In this document: positions 9,080-17,804 of the stretch, one piece after another
Layout: each line of letters opens with the position of its first letter
Numbering within the stretch: the stretch's first letter is position 1
NCBI GenBank assembly: GCA_021463195.1
Contig: JAJTXZ010000006.1
Span: 40,482-104,481, forward strand
DNA: 64,000 bases
From: Anaerolineae bacterium
GTDB lineage: Bacteria; Chloroflexota; Anaerolineae; UBA4142; SHND01
Direction: 5' to 3'
Notes under the pieces: generated by a model
Told to the model about the DNA's origin: nothing
Seen by the model: the letters and a program-made list of their open reading frames with translations, nothing else
The model's database searches: none
Translations under genes and position numbers: made by a program

Positions 9080-10256
9080 AGGAATCCAAAAATTGCGCGG
9101 CGACGCGTTCGGGCGCCAAGCGCTCCAAGGCCAACGCGCGTCCGCCGCGCGCGAGCCGCGCGGCATAAGCGGAATCGCGCGCGTATTTTTCCAGCGCGTC
9201 GGCGAGCGCGCGCGCGTCGCGTTCGGGAAACAACAATCCGGTTTCGCCGTCGCGCACAATATCGGTCACCCCACCCGAATCAGTCGCAATCACCGGCGCG
9301 CCGCACAACAACGCTTCCGCCAACACCAGCCCCATCCCTTCGCGCACCGACGACAGCGCGAATGCGTCGCACGCGGCATACAGCGCCGGCAATTCGGCTT
9401 GCGAACGCGCGCCCAAAAAATCCACGTGCGCGTCGAGTCGCAGCGCGCGGGTTTTGCGCTCCAAAAATTCGCGTTGGTCGCCATCGCCCGCGATACGCAG
9501 ACGCGCGTCAATGCCGCGCGCGCGCAAAATGTCTAGCGCGTCAAGCAGCGTGTCAACGCCCTTTTGTTTCGTCAGGCGCGCCACGGTGAGAATGCGAAAT
9601 TCCCGCGTCGCATTTTCCAAGTTCAATTTTTCAATTTTCACTTTTGAATTTTGATTTACAAACAGCGGATTCACCGGCATCGAAATCACGCGCACGCGCG
9701 CCGCGTCCGCCGCATGCAATTCAATCAACCGCTCGCGTAAATAATGCGAGCCGCATGTCACAACGCGCGCTTGTCCAAACGCAAAACGCGCGAGCGGCTG
9801 CGCCCACCGCGCCTTGCGCAGTTGTTCCACATCCGTCCCGTGCGTGGTGATGATGAGCGGCGTATGGGTGAGTTTGGAAACCAGCGCGCCGACCAAGCCA
9901 CCGGGCAACCACCAGTGCGCGTGAATCACATCGGGCTGAAATTCTTTCGCCGCGCGCCGCGCCGCGCGAAAATAATTCCACCCAAATCGCGCGAATAAAA
10001 TTTTTGCGCCGCCGCGCGCTACGCGTTCGTGCATGACACCCGTGTACGCCAACATTTCTTGCGCGTCGGGCGCGTAATGAAACCGCACGACCTGAACCGC
10101 GCCAAAATTTTCGCGGTCAGACAATCCCGCCGCGTGCGGCGCAATGACCAACGTTTGCGCGCGCGCCGCAAACGCTTGCGTCAAATGCAACAAAAACGCG
10201 CCGAGCGAATCATCGGCGGCGCGAGGAAAAACGTGCGTGAGCAAGAGAACGCGCAT
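9057..10256 (-). CDS. Family 4 (GT-B) glycosyltransferase
   Basis: The 399-residue protein has the two-domain GT-B layout. An N-terminal acceptor domain (about 1-185, HVFPRAADDSLGAFLLHL, HAHWWLPGG) is followed by a C-terminal nucleotide-sugar domain with LTVARLTKQKGVDTLLDA and the hallmark REGMGLVLAEALLCGAPVIA around residue 320. GT4 enzymes retain anomeric configuration and build surface polysaccharides. It lies 4 bases from the GT2 gene upstream and overlaps the GT-C gene downstream, so the three form one operon. The donor sugar cannot be read from the sequence. Confidence 0.9.
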   Translation of the reverse strand: MRVLLLTHVFPRAADDSLGAFLLHLTQAFAARAQTLVIAPHAAGLSDRENFGAVQVVRFHYAPDAQEMLAYTGVMHERVARGGAKILFARFGWNYFRAARRAAKEFQPDVIHAHWWLPGGLVGALVSKLTHTPLIITTHGTDVEQLRKARWAQPLARFAFGQARVVTCGSHYLRERLIELHAADAARVRVISMPVNPLFVNQNSKVKIEKLNLENATREFRILTVARLTKQKGVDTLLDALDILRARGIDARLRIAGDGDQREFLERKTRALRLDAHVDFLGARSQAELPALYAACDAFALSSVREGMGLVLAEALLCGAPVIATDSGGVTDIVRDGETGLLFPERDARALADALEKYARDSAYAARLARGGRALALERLAPERVAAQFLDSYEAATKS

Positions 10257-10260
10257 GTCG

Positions 10261-11259
10261 TTACCGCGTCAATCGCTCCTCAAGTTCGCGCGCGCGCAGC
10301 GTTTGTTCCAAATCTTCCAAGCGGTCGGCTTGCGAAACGACGAGTTCGGCGAGAAAGCCGCCGATGAACAATAGAATGCCCGCGATAAAAATAAAACCCG
10401 CGAGCGTAAACAACGGACGCTGCTGCATATTGCCCGGCGTATTGAAATATAAAATGGTCAGATACGTCCAAATGAGAAACGCGAACAAAATCGCCGCCGC
10501 GCCCAGACCGCCAAAAAACAACATCGGCTTGCGCGAAAACGTCATCAAGAATTTCACCACCAACACATCGAGGAACGAAATCGGAATGCGCGCAATGCCA
10601 AAATTGCTTTTGCCTTTTTGACGCGGATAAAAATTGACCGGGACTTCGCCGATTTTGTATCCATTTTCCGACGCGATATGCAAAATGAAACGATGCCAGT
10701 CCGAACGCAAATGCAACCCGTCCAGCGCCTCGCGTCGAAACGCCTTGATCCAATTCATATCGTGCGCTTGCACATCGAACAGCGCGCGCGACACCGCGTT
10801 GTAAATTCGCGACGCGAACACTTTGCCGTCGCTGCGTCCCTGCCGCCAGCCCGCGACGACATCGTAACCTTCATTCAATTTCGCCAAGAGTTTTGGAATA
10901 TCTTCTTCGGGATCCGATTCCAAATCGGCGGGTAAAAAAATTACCGTCTCGCCGCGCGCGTGCCGAAAGCCCGTTCGCATTGCTTCGGTGAGACCGAACG
11001 AACGGCGGTGCCGGAACAAGCGTAGAAACGGATATTGCGCGGCGGCCGCCAGCGCTTCTTGCCATGTCGTATCCGTAGAACCGTCATCCACAAAAATCAC
11101 TTCCGCGTCCAACGCGTTGTCGCGGAACGCGCGCGCGATTTTTTCCATCAACGGCGCGATATTGCCCGCTTCATTGCGCGCGGGAATAAAGACCGAGAGA
11201 TACGGATGCGTCGGGGCGAGCAAAGGCGGAGACGGGAGCCGGGAGATTGTTTGTGACAT
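10261..11259 (-). CDS. Family 2 glycosyltransferase, polyprenol-phosphate sugar synthase type (GtrB/DPM1-like)
   Basis: The 332-residue protein begins with a GT-A fold: VFIPARNEAGNI, VDDGSTD and the acidic LPADLESDP segment (about residues 20-125). Two C-terminal membrane spans follow (about 235-260 and 270-295), the usual layout of enzymes that move a sugar from a nucleotide donor to undecaprenyl phosphate. The product would be the donor for the GT-C protein two genes downstream. ATG at 11259 is used; a TTG one codon earlier is possible. The C-terminus is charged. Confidence 0.9.
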   Translation of the reverse strand: MSQTISRLPSPPLLAPTHPYLSVFIPARNEAGNIAPLMEKIARAFRDNALDAEVIFVDDGSTDTTWQEALAAAAQYPFLRLFRHRRSFGLTEAMRTGFRHARGETVIFLPADLESDPEEDIPKLLAKLNEGYDVVAGWRQGRSDGKVFASRIYNAVSRALFDVQAHDMNWIKAFRREALDGLHLRSDWHRFILHIASENGYKIGEVPVNFYPRQKGKSNFGIARIPISFLDVLVVKFLMTFSRKPMLFFGGLGAAAILFAFLIWTYLTILYFNTPGNMQQRPLFTLAGFIFIAGILLFIGGFLAELVVSQADRLEDLEQTLRARELEERLTR

Positions 11260-11325
11260 CAAAAGTTTAAAATCGCGGCGGAGGAACGCGCCGCGAAACT
11301 CTGTCGCCTCGCAAAAATTATACCA

Positions 11326-12186
11326 TCAATAGGGCGCGCGCCCTGTCGCAATCGGCAAATCCGCGTCGCGACTCCATTCGCTGAACGACGCCGCGTACAA
11401 ACGCGCGCGGTCAAAATCCGCGAGTTCGAGCGCGAAAATTTCCTGCGCCGCATTCACGCCGCTGCCGCAATAGGCGATGATTTCAGACGCGTCGTTCGCG
11501 CCCAACGCCTCAAACCGCGCGCGCAATTCTGTCGGATTGCGAAAGCGCAAATCATTTGTCGAAATCAGATTCCCTGCAAGCGGCGCGCTGATTGCGCCGG
11601 GAATGTGTCCTGCGCGCACATCAATCGGTTCCGTTTCGCCGCGATAGCGCTCAGGCGCGCGCGCGTCGAGGATCAAGACGCGCGAATTACGGAGCAATCC
11701 AGTCATCTCCGCTTTTGTGATCACCATGTTGGGATTCGCGCGCGCGTGAAAATCTCCGCGCGGAAATTTTGGAATCTCTGCGGTCAACGGTCTGCCTTCC
11801 ACAATCCACTGCGTCAAACCGCCGTCGAGCAACGAAACGTTTTCGTGTCCAAAATATCGCAGCAACCACCACAACCGCGCCGCATTCGCGCCGCCCGCAT
11901 CATCGTACGCGATAACGCGCGTTTCGCCCGAGATTCCCGCGCGCACCATCGTTTCCGCGAACGCGTCCGCGTCGGGCAACGGATGACGTCCCGTTTTTGC
12001 GTCGGGCAGCGGCGGCGCGGCCAAATCGCGGTCAACGTGCAGATAAATCGCGTTCGGTATGTGCGCGCTTGCATAATCCGTTTCGCCTTTGGTGGGCTGC
12101 AATAAATACCAACGCGTGTCAACGACGCGAACATTTGCGTCGTTCAAGTGTTTGGCAAGCCATTGGGTCGAGATGAGAGGAGTCAA
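11326..12186 (-). CDS. sseA: 3-mercaptopyruvate / thiosulfate sulfurtransferase (tandem rhodanese)
   Basis: Two rhodanese domains are visible in 286 residues. The first (about 1-125) is inactive. The second (about 150-286) carries the active-site loop YCGSGVNAA, whose Cys accepts the sulfane sulfur. CGSGV loops are typical of mercaptopyruvate sulfurtransferase, while thiosulfate enzymes have CRKGV-type loops, so the first activity is favoured. Both enzymes are cytoplasmic. It sits between a DegT aminotransferase gene and the glycosyltransferase operon and may simply be a passenger there. Confidence 0.85.
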   Translation of the reverse strand: MTPLISTQWLAKHLNDANVRVVDTRWYLLQPTKGETDYASAHIPNAIYLHVDRDLAAPPLPDAKTGRHPLPDADAFAETMVRAGISGETRVIAYDDAGGANAARLWWLLRYFGHENVSLLDGGLTQWIVEGRPLTAEIPKFPRGDFHARANPNMVITKAEMTGLLRNSRVLILDARAPERYRGETEPIDVRAGHIPGAISAPLAGNLISTNDLRFRNPTELRARFEALGANDASEIIAYCGSGVNAAQEIFALELADFDRARLYAASFSEWSRDADLPIATGRAPY

Positions 12187-12195
12187 GGGACAAGT

Positions 12196-12263
12196 AAAAA
12201 GTTAAAAGTTAAAAGCTAAAAGTCATGCAAAGAATATTTTTACTTTTAGCTTTTAGCTTTGAA
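12196..12263. repeat. Inverted heptamer repeats (AAAAGTT / CTTTTAG)
   Basis: Four units of the AAAAGTT type (12196-12224) face units of the CTTTTAG type (12240-12263), so a hairpin of about 13 base pairs can form. The right-hand copy encodes the last residues and the stop codon of the aminotransferase gene that ends at 12246. Confidence 0.75.
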
Positions 12264-13376
12264 CTTGTTTTTTTGATAAAACTCGCGCATCGTCTCCACC
12301 ACGCGTTCCATCTGCGCGTGCGCGAGTTCGGGATAAATCGGCAGCGATAAAATTTCTTGCGCCGCTCTTTCTGTTTCAGGAAATTCGCCGCGCTGGTGTC
12401 CGAGATTTTTATAGACGGGTTGCATGTGCAATGGCACAGGATAATGAATCCCCGCCTCAATGTCGCGCGCTTTGAGATATTCAAGCAATTCATCGCGCTG
12501 ACGCGTGCGAATGACGTACAAGTGATACACCGCTTTGACATACGCGGGTTCGTACGGCGTCACAATCGAAGCGTCCACGTTCGACAATAATTCGGTGTAA
12601 TAGTCCGCGTGCGCGCGGCGCGCCGCGTTCCATTCGGGGAGATGTTTTAATTTCACATCGAGGATCGCGCCTTGAATCCCATCGAGACGAAACCCATAGC
12701 CGCTGATTTCATGTTCGTATTTGCTGGTGCGCCCGTGGTCGCGCAGCATCCGAATTTTATGATTCAGTTCATCATCATTCGTCACGAGCGCGCCCGCGTC
12801 GCCATACGCGCCGAGATTTTTTCCCGGATAAAAACTGAAACAGGTCATCAAGCCCATCGTGCCGACGCTGCGTCCGCGATACGTCGCGCCGTGCGCTTGC
12901 GCGGCGTCTTCGATGACGGGAATGTTGTGTTTGCGCGCGATTTCCATAATCGCGTCCATCTCGGCGGGCTGTCCGTACAAATGCACGGGAATAATCGCTT
13001 TGGTGCGCGGCGTGATGGCGGATTCTAATTTGTTTGGATCAAGATTGTATGTGCGAGGGTCAATGTCAACGAACACCGGGCGCGCGCCGAGCAGCGCAAT
13101 CGGTTCGGACGTGGCGATGAACGTGTGCGCGCTAGTAATCACCTCATCGCCCGCGCCGATGTTCAGCGCCATCATTGCGAGATGTAACGCCGCCGTGCCG
13201 GAATCGAGACCAATCGCGTGTTTGACATTGCAAAAGCGCGCGAAATTTTCTTCGAACTGTTTGGCTTCGGGTCCGAGAATAAACGCGGTGCGGTCAATCG
13301 TGCGCTGAATCGCCGCGTCAATTTCGGGCTTGATGGTTTCGTATTGCGCGTGTAAATCTACGAGTGGGATTTTCAT
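12246..13376 (-). CDS. DegT/DnrJ/EryC1/StrS sugar aminotransferase (WbpE-like)
   Basis: The 376-residue protein is a PLP-dependent aspartate-fold aminotransferase. It has the cofactor lysine in FYPGKNLGAYGDAG (about residue 185), DSGTAALHLA and EDAAQAHGA around 160. This subfamily aminates keto-sugars on UDP. Three kilobases away lie a hexapeptide acetyltransferase and a Gfo/Idh dehydrogenase that match the partners WbpD and WbpB, so the likely reaction is amination of UDP-3-keto-GlcNAcA at C3. The assignment of substrate is inference. The final residues KAKS are encoded by a heptamer repeat that also provides the stop. Confidence 0.85.
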   Translation of the reverse strand: MKIPLVDLHAQYETIKPEIDAAIQRTIDRTAFILGPEAKQFEENFARFCNVKHAIGLDSGTAALHLAMMALNIGAGDEVITSAHTFIATSEPIALLGARPVFVDIDPRTYNLDPNKLESAITPRTKAIIPVHLYGQPAEMDAIMEIARKHNIPVIEDAAQAHGATYRGRSVGTMGLMTCFSFYPGKNLGAYGDAGALVTNDDELNHKIRMLRDHGRTSKYEHEISGYGFRLDGIQGAILDVKLKHLPEWNAARRAHADYYTELLSNVDASIVTPYEPAYVKAVYHLYVIRTRQRDELLEYLKARDIEAGIHYPVPLHMQPVYKNLGHQRGEFPETERAAQEILSLPIYPELAHAQMERVVETMREFYQKNKFKAKS

Positions 13377-13387
13377 AAAACTCCTGT

Positions 13388-13478
13388 GATTAGAGATTGG
13401 AGATTAGAGATTGGAGATTAGAGATTGGAGATTAGAGATTGGAGATTAGAGATTGGAGATTAGAGACTTGAGATTGAA
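13388..13478. repeat. Heptamer tandem array GATTAGA/GATTGGA, 13 units
   Basis: Eleven units alternate strictly between GATTAGA and GATTGGA (in effect a 14-base period), followed by two degenerate units. It lies between the aminotransferase start (13376) and the octamer array. Related single units occur at 17053, 24633, 28145 and 44985. Confidence 0.9.
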
Positions 13479-13483
13479 TATTT

Positions 13484-13595
13484 ACTATCGCACTATCGCA
13501 CCATCGCACTATCGCACCATCGCACTATCGCACTATCGCACTATCGCACCATCGCACCATCGCACCATCGCACCATCGCACTATCGCACCATCAC
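13484..13595. repeat. Octamer tandem array ACTATCGC/ACCATCGC, 14 units
   Basis: Fourteen eight-base units run without interruption. The minus-strand gene ending at 13525 enters this array, so its last residues are repeat-encoded. A shorter array of the complementary unit lies upstream of the same gene at 14654-14693. Confidence 0.9.
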
Positions 13596-14631
13596 CTACC
13601 GCGCGTCGCCGCGTGAACATTACAAGAAAAATAACAAACGCCGCCGCGCCCAAAAACATCGCGCCAACGCACGCCAGTAAAACAAAACCGCTCACATCTT
13701 GTTTGATGATTTTAACATTCACTTCGCGAAAGATCGTATCTTGCGGCGCGAACGTGAATGTGAAATCGTCGTCCACTTGGGTCGGGTCCACCGAATCAAT
13801 ATATTTGGTCAAAAAATATTTTCGTTCGATATAGGGCGCGAGAGTCGAAGCGGGCGCAAGCGACGATGGTTCAATCCAATCCGCGTACGCCACGCGCGAT
13901 GCGCCAAACGAGCTATTTTTTTCGACGCGATGGTCCGCCAAAATGTACAGCGCCACCGTCTGTTGATTGTCCGCCAACGCGGACGAACGCATCGGATAAA
14001 TCAATTCGTTTGTATCAAACGCGATGGCAAGCGGCGCAAGGTCGCCCGTTAAGCGCGCGTCAGCTTGGTCCGGGCGCACGCGAATCGCGACAAAAGTCCA
14101 ATTTTTTTCGATATTCGGCGCGAGAATTTCGGCTGCGCGTGGGTCGAGTTGAAAACCATTTTCGTCGAGCCACGCATTCAAGACGCGCGCGTCGGTCGCG
14201 GCGAGATTCGCCACATCGAACGGTCCGAGATTTTGACGCGACAAGACCGTTACCGCTGGCGCCCCCGCGCCATCCGGCGGCAACGCGCCCACGCCCATCA
14301 TTGGGAAAAACACCCATTCTGTTTTGACGCGCTCTAACGGCTTGGTCATTTCTTGCAGCTCGTCAAAAATTTTCGCGTCGGCGAGCTGGACATCCGCTTG
14401 CGACGGCACAGGCACAATGATTGCGGCTTCGGGCGATTCTCCTAAAACGCCGAGCGACATGACAATCAGTTCGCGCTGTCCGTCCCAGCGCAGCAGCGAA
14501 CGTTCTTGAGCCACACGCGCATCATCGCCTTGAGTAATATAAATGCCGCAGCCGCACGCGTACGCGGTGGAAGCCGAGAACGCGAGCAAAAATAAAAACG
14601 CGGCGAGGAAAATTTTCAAAAAAACGCGCAT
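13525..14631 (-). CDS. DUF2330 family secreted, membrane-anchored protein
   Basis: The 368-residue protein starts with a signal peptide (about 1-25) ending at ACGCG. The run CGCGIYI, the DARVAQERSLLRWDG segment and the IIVPVPSQADVQL strand are hallmarks of DUF2330, whose function is unknown. One membrane span (about residues 318-340) precedes a short Arg-rich tail. The last 22 or so residues repeat the pattern DGAIVRWC because the frame runs into the octamer array; the ancestral C-terminus probably ended soon after the TRRR stop-transfer sequence. The protein should sit on the outer face of the membrane. Confidence 0.8.
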   Translation of the reverse strand: MRVFLKIFLAAFLFLLAFSASTAYACGCGIYITQGDDARVAQERSLLRWDGQRELIVMSLGVLGESPEAAIIVPVPSQADVQLADAKIFDELQEMTKPLERVKTEWVFFPMMGVGALPPDGAGAPAVTVLSRQNLGPFDVANLAATDARVLNAWLDENGFQLDPRAAEILAPNIEKNWTFVAIRVRPDQADARLTGDLAPLAIAFDTNELIYPMRSSALADNQQTVALYILADHRVEKNSSFGASRVAYADWIEPSSLAPASTLAPYIERKYFLTKYIDSVDPTQVDDDFTFTFAPQDTIFREVNVKIIKQDVSGFVLLACVGAMFLGAAAFVIFLVMFTRRRAVGDGAIVRWCDGAMVRWCDSAIVR

Positions 14632-14653
14632 TTTAAATCGAGTGTGATAATGG

Positions 14654-14693
14654 GATAGTATGATAGTGCGATAGTGCGATGGTGCGATAGTTC
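14654..14693. repeat. Octamer array GATAGTGC, 5 units (inverted relative to 13484-13595)
   Basis: Units GATAGTAT, GATAGTGC, GATAGTGC, GATGGTGC, GATAGTTC. GATAGTGC is the reverse complement of the GCACTATC unit on the other side of the DUF2330 gene. Confidence 0.85.
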
Positions 14694-14698
14694 CAATC

Positions 14699-14740
14699 TG
14701 CTATCTGTTATCCGCTATCTGCTATCTGCCATCCGCCATT
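14699..14740. repeat. Heptamer array TGCTATC-type, 6 units
   Basis: Units TGCTATC, TGTTATC, CGCTATC, TGCTATC, TGCCATC, CGCCATT end at the stop codon of pdxH. Confidence 0.8.
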
Positions 14741-15381
14741 CACGGCGCGAGCCGTTCGATGTTCCAAACATTGTTCACGCCGCGCGTGTAACGCAATCTA
14801 TCATGCAAACGATTTTCGCGTCCTTGCCAGAATTCAAAGACGTCGGGAATCACGCGGTAGCCGCCCCACTGCGCGGGACGCAAAACATGATTCGGATTTT
14901 TCGCGTCGAGTTCCGCTACGCGCGTTTCCAAAAATGCGCGGTTCGGAATGACTTGGCTTTGCGGTGACGCCGCCGCGCTCAACTGTGAACCGCGCGGGCG
15001 CGAATCAAAATACGCGTCCGATTCTTGCGCGCTCACGCGTTCGACGCGTCCTTCGATGCGAATTTGGCGATGCAGCGGCTGCCAGAAAAAAACGAGCGTG
15101 GCAAAAGGGTTGTCTTTGAGTTCTTTGCCTTTGCGGCTCGCGTAATTGGTAAAAAAAATAAAGCCGCGTTCGTCCACGCCGCGCAAAAGTAAAACGCGCG
15201 CGGACGGTTTCGCGTCGAGCGCGGCAGTCGCCACAAGCATCGCGTTCGGTTCGGCCAAATTTTCGGCGATGGCGACGTCGAGCCATTGTTGAAACATGAC
15301 GAATGGGTTCGCGTTCGCGTCGTGTTCGTCAAGCGCGCCGCTGGTGTATTGAATACGAAGTTCTGTGATGGGATTTGTCAT
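14740..15381 (-). CDS. pdxH: Pyridoxamine/pyridoxine 5'-phosphate oxidase
   Basis: The enzyme oxidises PNP or PMP to pyridoxal 5'-phosphate with FMN in the cytoplasm. The 213-residue length is normal. Family signatures are the N-terminal LRIQYTSGALDE, the FMN-binding SARVLLLRGVDERGFIFFTNY (about residues 60-80), SRKGKEL, and the C-terminal WGGYRVIPDVFEFWQG and NRLHDR motifs. The ATG at 15381 has GGAGG 11 bases upstream and matches family starts; an ATG at 15402 overlapping the previous stop is possible. Its PLP could serve the DegT aminotransferase nearby. Confidence 0.95.
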   Translation of the reverse strand: MTNPITELRIQYTSGALDEHDANANPFVMFQQWLDVAIAENLAEPNAMLVATAALDAKPSARVLLLRGVDERGFIFFTNYASRKGKELKDNPFATLVFFWQPLHRQIRIEGRVERVSAQESDAYFDSRPRGSQLSAAASPQSQVIPNRAFLETRVAELDAKNPNHVLRPAQWGGYRVIPDVFEFWQGRENRLHDRLRYTRGVNNVWNIERLAP

Positions 15382-15398
15382 TCGTCGTTCGTCCTCCA

Positions 15399-16019
15399 TC
15401 ATTCGTCATAGTCTGCAATTTCGGCGATGCTCTTGATGACGCGCGCGGGATTACCTATGACCACCGCGCCGTCGGGAACATCGCGCGTGACCACCGCGCC
15501 CGCGCCCACCAACGCGTTTTCGCCAATCACGACGCCGGGCAATAATGTCGCGTTCGCGCCGATTTTCGCGCCGCGTTTAATGTGCGCGCCGCGCAAATTT
15601 TCCTTGACGCCGCGCGATTGCGGATAGCGCGCGTTCGTGACGACGACGTTCGGACCGAGCCAGCAGTTTTCTTCCAGCACCGAAAATTCGGGGACAAAAA
15701 CGTTCGAGTGCAAACGAGCGTTGTCGCCAATTTTAACATGATGTTCCACAATCGTGTGCGAGCCGATGCTGACGTTGTTGCCGATTTCGTTTTCTTCGCG
15801 CAGCAAAACGCCGTGACCGGTTTGAAAATCGTCGCCAATCACATTGCCCGCGTAAATGACGGTGTGCGAACGAATCACCGCGCGCGCCCCGATGCGCGTT
15901 ACGAGTTCGCCCGAATTTTTTCCGCGCGGCGGCTCGCCGATAATGACGAATGCGCCGAGTGTTGGGTCGGTGGCAAAGAAAACGTTGGGGTGAATTACTT
16001 TATTATTTTCCGCGTTCAT
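15399..16019 (-). CDS. Left-handed beta-helix N-acetyltransferase (WbpD/WlbB-like)
   Basis: The 206-residue protein is built of hexapeptide repeats from about residue 18 to 190 (IGDDF, IGNNV, IGDNA, LGPNV, IGANA, IGENA, VGAGA). It ends with the GNPARVI motif of the hexapeptide acyltransferase family. WbpD-type members acetylate the 3-amino group of UDP-GlcNAc3NA using acetyl-CoA. The start overlaps the stop of the dehydrogenase gene by 4 bases, which supports shared translation and pathway. The Asn and His in the [16 protein letters not shown] region are candidate acceptor-site residues. Confidence 0.85.
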   Translation of the reverse strand: MNAENNKVIHPNVFFATDPTLGAFVIIGEPPRGKNSGELVTRIGARAVIRSHTVIYAGNVIGDDFQTGHGVLLREENEIGNNVSIGSHTIVEHHVKIGDNARLHSNVFVPEFSVLEENCWLGPNVVVTNARYPQSRGVKENLRGAHIKRGAKIGANATLLPGVVIGENALVGAGAVVTRDVPDGAVVIGNPARVIKSIAEIADYDE

Positions 16020-16040
16020 CCGCGTTTATCCGCGTCCATT
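16011..16040. repeat. Decamer array CGCGTTCATC, 3 units
   Basis: CGCGTTCATC, CGCGTTTATC and CGCGTCCATT lie across the junction of the acetyltransferase start and the dehydrogenase stop, and supply both. A second set of the same decamers is at 28508-28537. Confidence 0.85.
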
Positions 16041-17053
16041 GAATTGAGTTGAATAGGAGTTCCATTCTGCCCCAACGACTCTTGCGCGGCTTCCAACACG
16101 CGCACGACGCGCAAACCGTTCTCGCCGTCGGTGCGCGGCGTTTTGTTGTCGCGGATACATTCGAGAAAATGCGCGCACTCGTGCTTGAGCGGTTCGGTTA
16201 AATCAATTTTCGGAATGTACAAATCGCCGCTGCGCACGCGCAGTTGAAATTCGCCGAACGCGTCGCCGCGTTTGTAGACGCCTTTGTCGTAAATTTTGAT
16301 TTTCGCTTCGGGGTCCACGTCGTCATACACAATCATTTTCTCCGAACCAACAAACGTCATCTGCCGCGTTTTGCTCGGGTCGAGCCATGACGCGTGAATG
16401 TGTCCGACAATATTGTTTGGAAAATTCAACAGCGCGAATACAACATCTTCAATTCCTGGATGCAAATATGTCGCGCCGTGCGCGGAAACGGAAAGCGGCA
16501 TTTGTTTCAGCAGCGCGAGCATAATCGAAACATCGTGCGGCGCGATGCTCCACAACGCGTTAATGTCCGTTTGCACGCGTCCGAGATTCACGCGGTTCGC
16601 GTAAATGTAATAGAGCTCGCCCAACGCGCCCGCGTCCAATAGCTCTTGAATTTTCCAGACGGCAGGGTTGTACTCGAACGTGTGTCCCACCATCAAGACG
16701 CGATTATTTTTGCGCGCGAGGTCAGTCAACGCGCGCGCGTCGGCGCTCGTGAGCGCGAGCGGTTTTTCGACAAGAACATGTTTGCCCGCATTCAGCGCTT
16801 GCGACACAAGTTCGAAATGGGAACGCGCCGGTGTGGCAATCACCAGCGCGTCGAGAGTGGGATTTTCGATGAGCGCGCGCGCGTCGTTCGCCGTTTGTTG
16901 CAGTGAATACAAACGCGCGGCTTCCGCTAAACGCGCGTTGTCGGCGTCCGCGCACGCGACGAGCCACGCCTCGGGCAACTGATGAAAATTGCGCGCGAGG
17001 TTCGGACCCCAATAGCCGTAACCGACGAGACCGAGACGAAGACGGGAAGACAT
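16016..17053 (-). CDS. Gfo/Idh/MocA-family NAD-dependent sugar dehydrogenase (WbpB-like)
   Basis: The 345-residue protein has an N-terminal Rossmann fold ([16 protein letters not shown], residues 6-21), the catalytic EKPLALT motif (about 95-101), and a C-terminal alpha/beta domain with [10 protein letters not shown] that supplies the second catalytic His. WbpB-type members oxidise C3 of UDP-GlcNAcA, the step before the WbpE amination. The gene leads a group with the acetyltransferase and PdxH. Its last residues MDADKRG are encoded by the decamer repeat and align with no family C-terminus, so the tail looks acquired. Confidence 0.85.
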   Translation of the reverse strand: MSSRLRLGLVGYGYWGPNLARNFHQLPEAWLVACADADNARLAEAARLYSLQQTANDARALIENPTLDALVIATPARSHFELVSQALNAGKHVLVEKPLALTSADARALTDLARKNNRVLMVGHTFEYNPAVWKIQELLDAGALGELYYIYANRVNLGRVQTDINALWSIAPHDVSIMLALLKQMPLSVSAHGATYLHPGIEDVVFALLNFPNNIVGHIHASWLDPSKTRQMTFVGSEKMIVYDDVDPEAKIKIYDKGVYKRGDAFGEFQLRVRSGDLYIPKIDLTEPLKHECAHFLECIRDNKTPRTDGENGLRVVRVLEAAQESLGQNGTPIQLNSMDADKRG

Positions 17054-17080
17054 TGGAGATTGGAGATTAGAAATTGAGAG
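17053..17080. repeat. Heptamer repeat TTGGAGA, 4 units
   Basis: TTGGAGA, TTGGAGA, TTAGAAA, TTGAGAG immediately precede the start codon of the dehydrogenase gene on the minus strand, in the place where a ribosome-binding site would be expected. Confidence 0.75.
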
Positions 17081-17087
17081 TCACGAT

Positions 17088-17528
17088 TTATGCAATCCGT
17101 TCGAGAAATTGCGCGGGCGTGACGATTTCGAATTTGAAGCGGCGGCGTTCTTGGATTGATATTTCTAACAGGTCGCGATCCAAAGTGATCAGAAACCTTA
17201 CTTGCCCCGAGTCAGCAGCAGCCAAGACATGTTCGTCTTTCAGGTCTCGTTCCAGATGAAAACGCCGTCCCAGCTTGATCCATGTCACCGAGTCACGCGC
17301 AAGCAATCGTTCCATGAACTTGGCAATGCGCGGTTCCGCGATCCTTGCGCGACGCGCTAGAGTTTCGTATTCCTCGACTATCTCGTCAGAGACAAAAAGC
17401 TGGAGCCGATGATGCACCCATAGCAAATAGACGCGCACACTTGGCGAGTGACGATTCGGGCTTGTCCACGCGCGCCCAATTACACTCGCGTCAATTACGA
17501 CGCGCAGACGCTCTTTGCGTTTTGCCAT
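17088..17528 (-). CDS. PIN-domain ribonuclease toxin (VapC-like)
   Basis: The 146-residue protein has the PIN-domain acidic residues: VVIDASVIGRA near the start, DEIVEEYE in the middle and RDLKDEHVLAAADSGQVRFLITLDRDLLE towards the end. These bind Mg for RNA cleavage. The start MAKRKERLRVVID at 17528 fits the family better than an in-frame extension to 17564. It overlaps the antitoxin gene by 38 bases, as in type II toxin-antitoxin pairs. Confidence 0.8.
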   Translation of the reverse strand: MAKRKERLRVVIDASVIGRAWTSPNRHSPSVRVYLLWVHHRLQLFVSDEIVEEYETLARRARIAEPRIAKFMERLLARDSVTWIKLGRRFHLERDLKDEHVLAAADSGQVRFLITLDRDLLEISIQERRRFKFEIVTPAQFLERIA

Positions 17529-17790
17529 TTTGTTTGTGACGCGCGTTCTTGGGCGCTCTGGCACGGCGGATTTCTTTTACCATCCGCACGGCTTCCGCGT
17601 CCGTCTTGATCCGTCCGCGCGCATCGCGACGCATTTCCTCGAATAGTACGAGGTCGGCTTGTTCCTCCAGATACTCGCGTACTAGCTGCGCCAAGTACGA
17701 GTATGGACGTTTGTCCTGTTTTGCAACCGTTTCGGCAAACTCATTCCACAAACTCGTTTCCATTGGGATTAAGGTCTCTCGCATCGCCAT
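17491..17790 (-). CDS. Putative antitoxin of the PIN-domain pair
   Basis: A 99-residue hydrophilic protein whose ATG at 17790 has AAGGAGG at a good distance. The N-terminal MRETLIPMETSLWNEF could form a ribbon-helix-helix-like DNA-binding strand. A helix with REYLEEQADLVLFEEM follows, and the C-terminus is very basic. No family is firmly recognised; the role rests on size, position just upstream of the PIN gene and the overlap with it. A basic tail is unusual for an antitoxin and may bind RNA or DNA. Confidence 0.6.
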   Translation of the reverse strand: MAMRETLIPMETSLWNEFAETVAKQDKRPYSYLAQLVREYLEEQADLVLFEEMRRDARGRIKTDAEAVRMVKEIRRARAPKNARHKQNGKTQRASARRN

Positions 17791-17804
17791 ACGCGCCTCC
17801 TTAT

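Noticed and set aside
13388..13595. Possible CRISPR array
   Set aside because: Units are 7 and 8 bases with no spacers and no cas genes nearby; these are tandem repeats.
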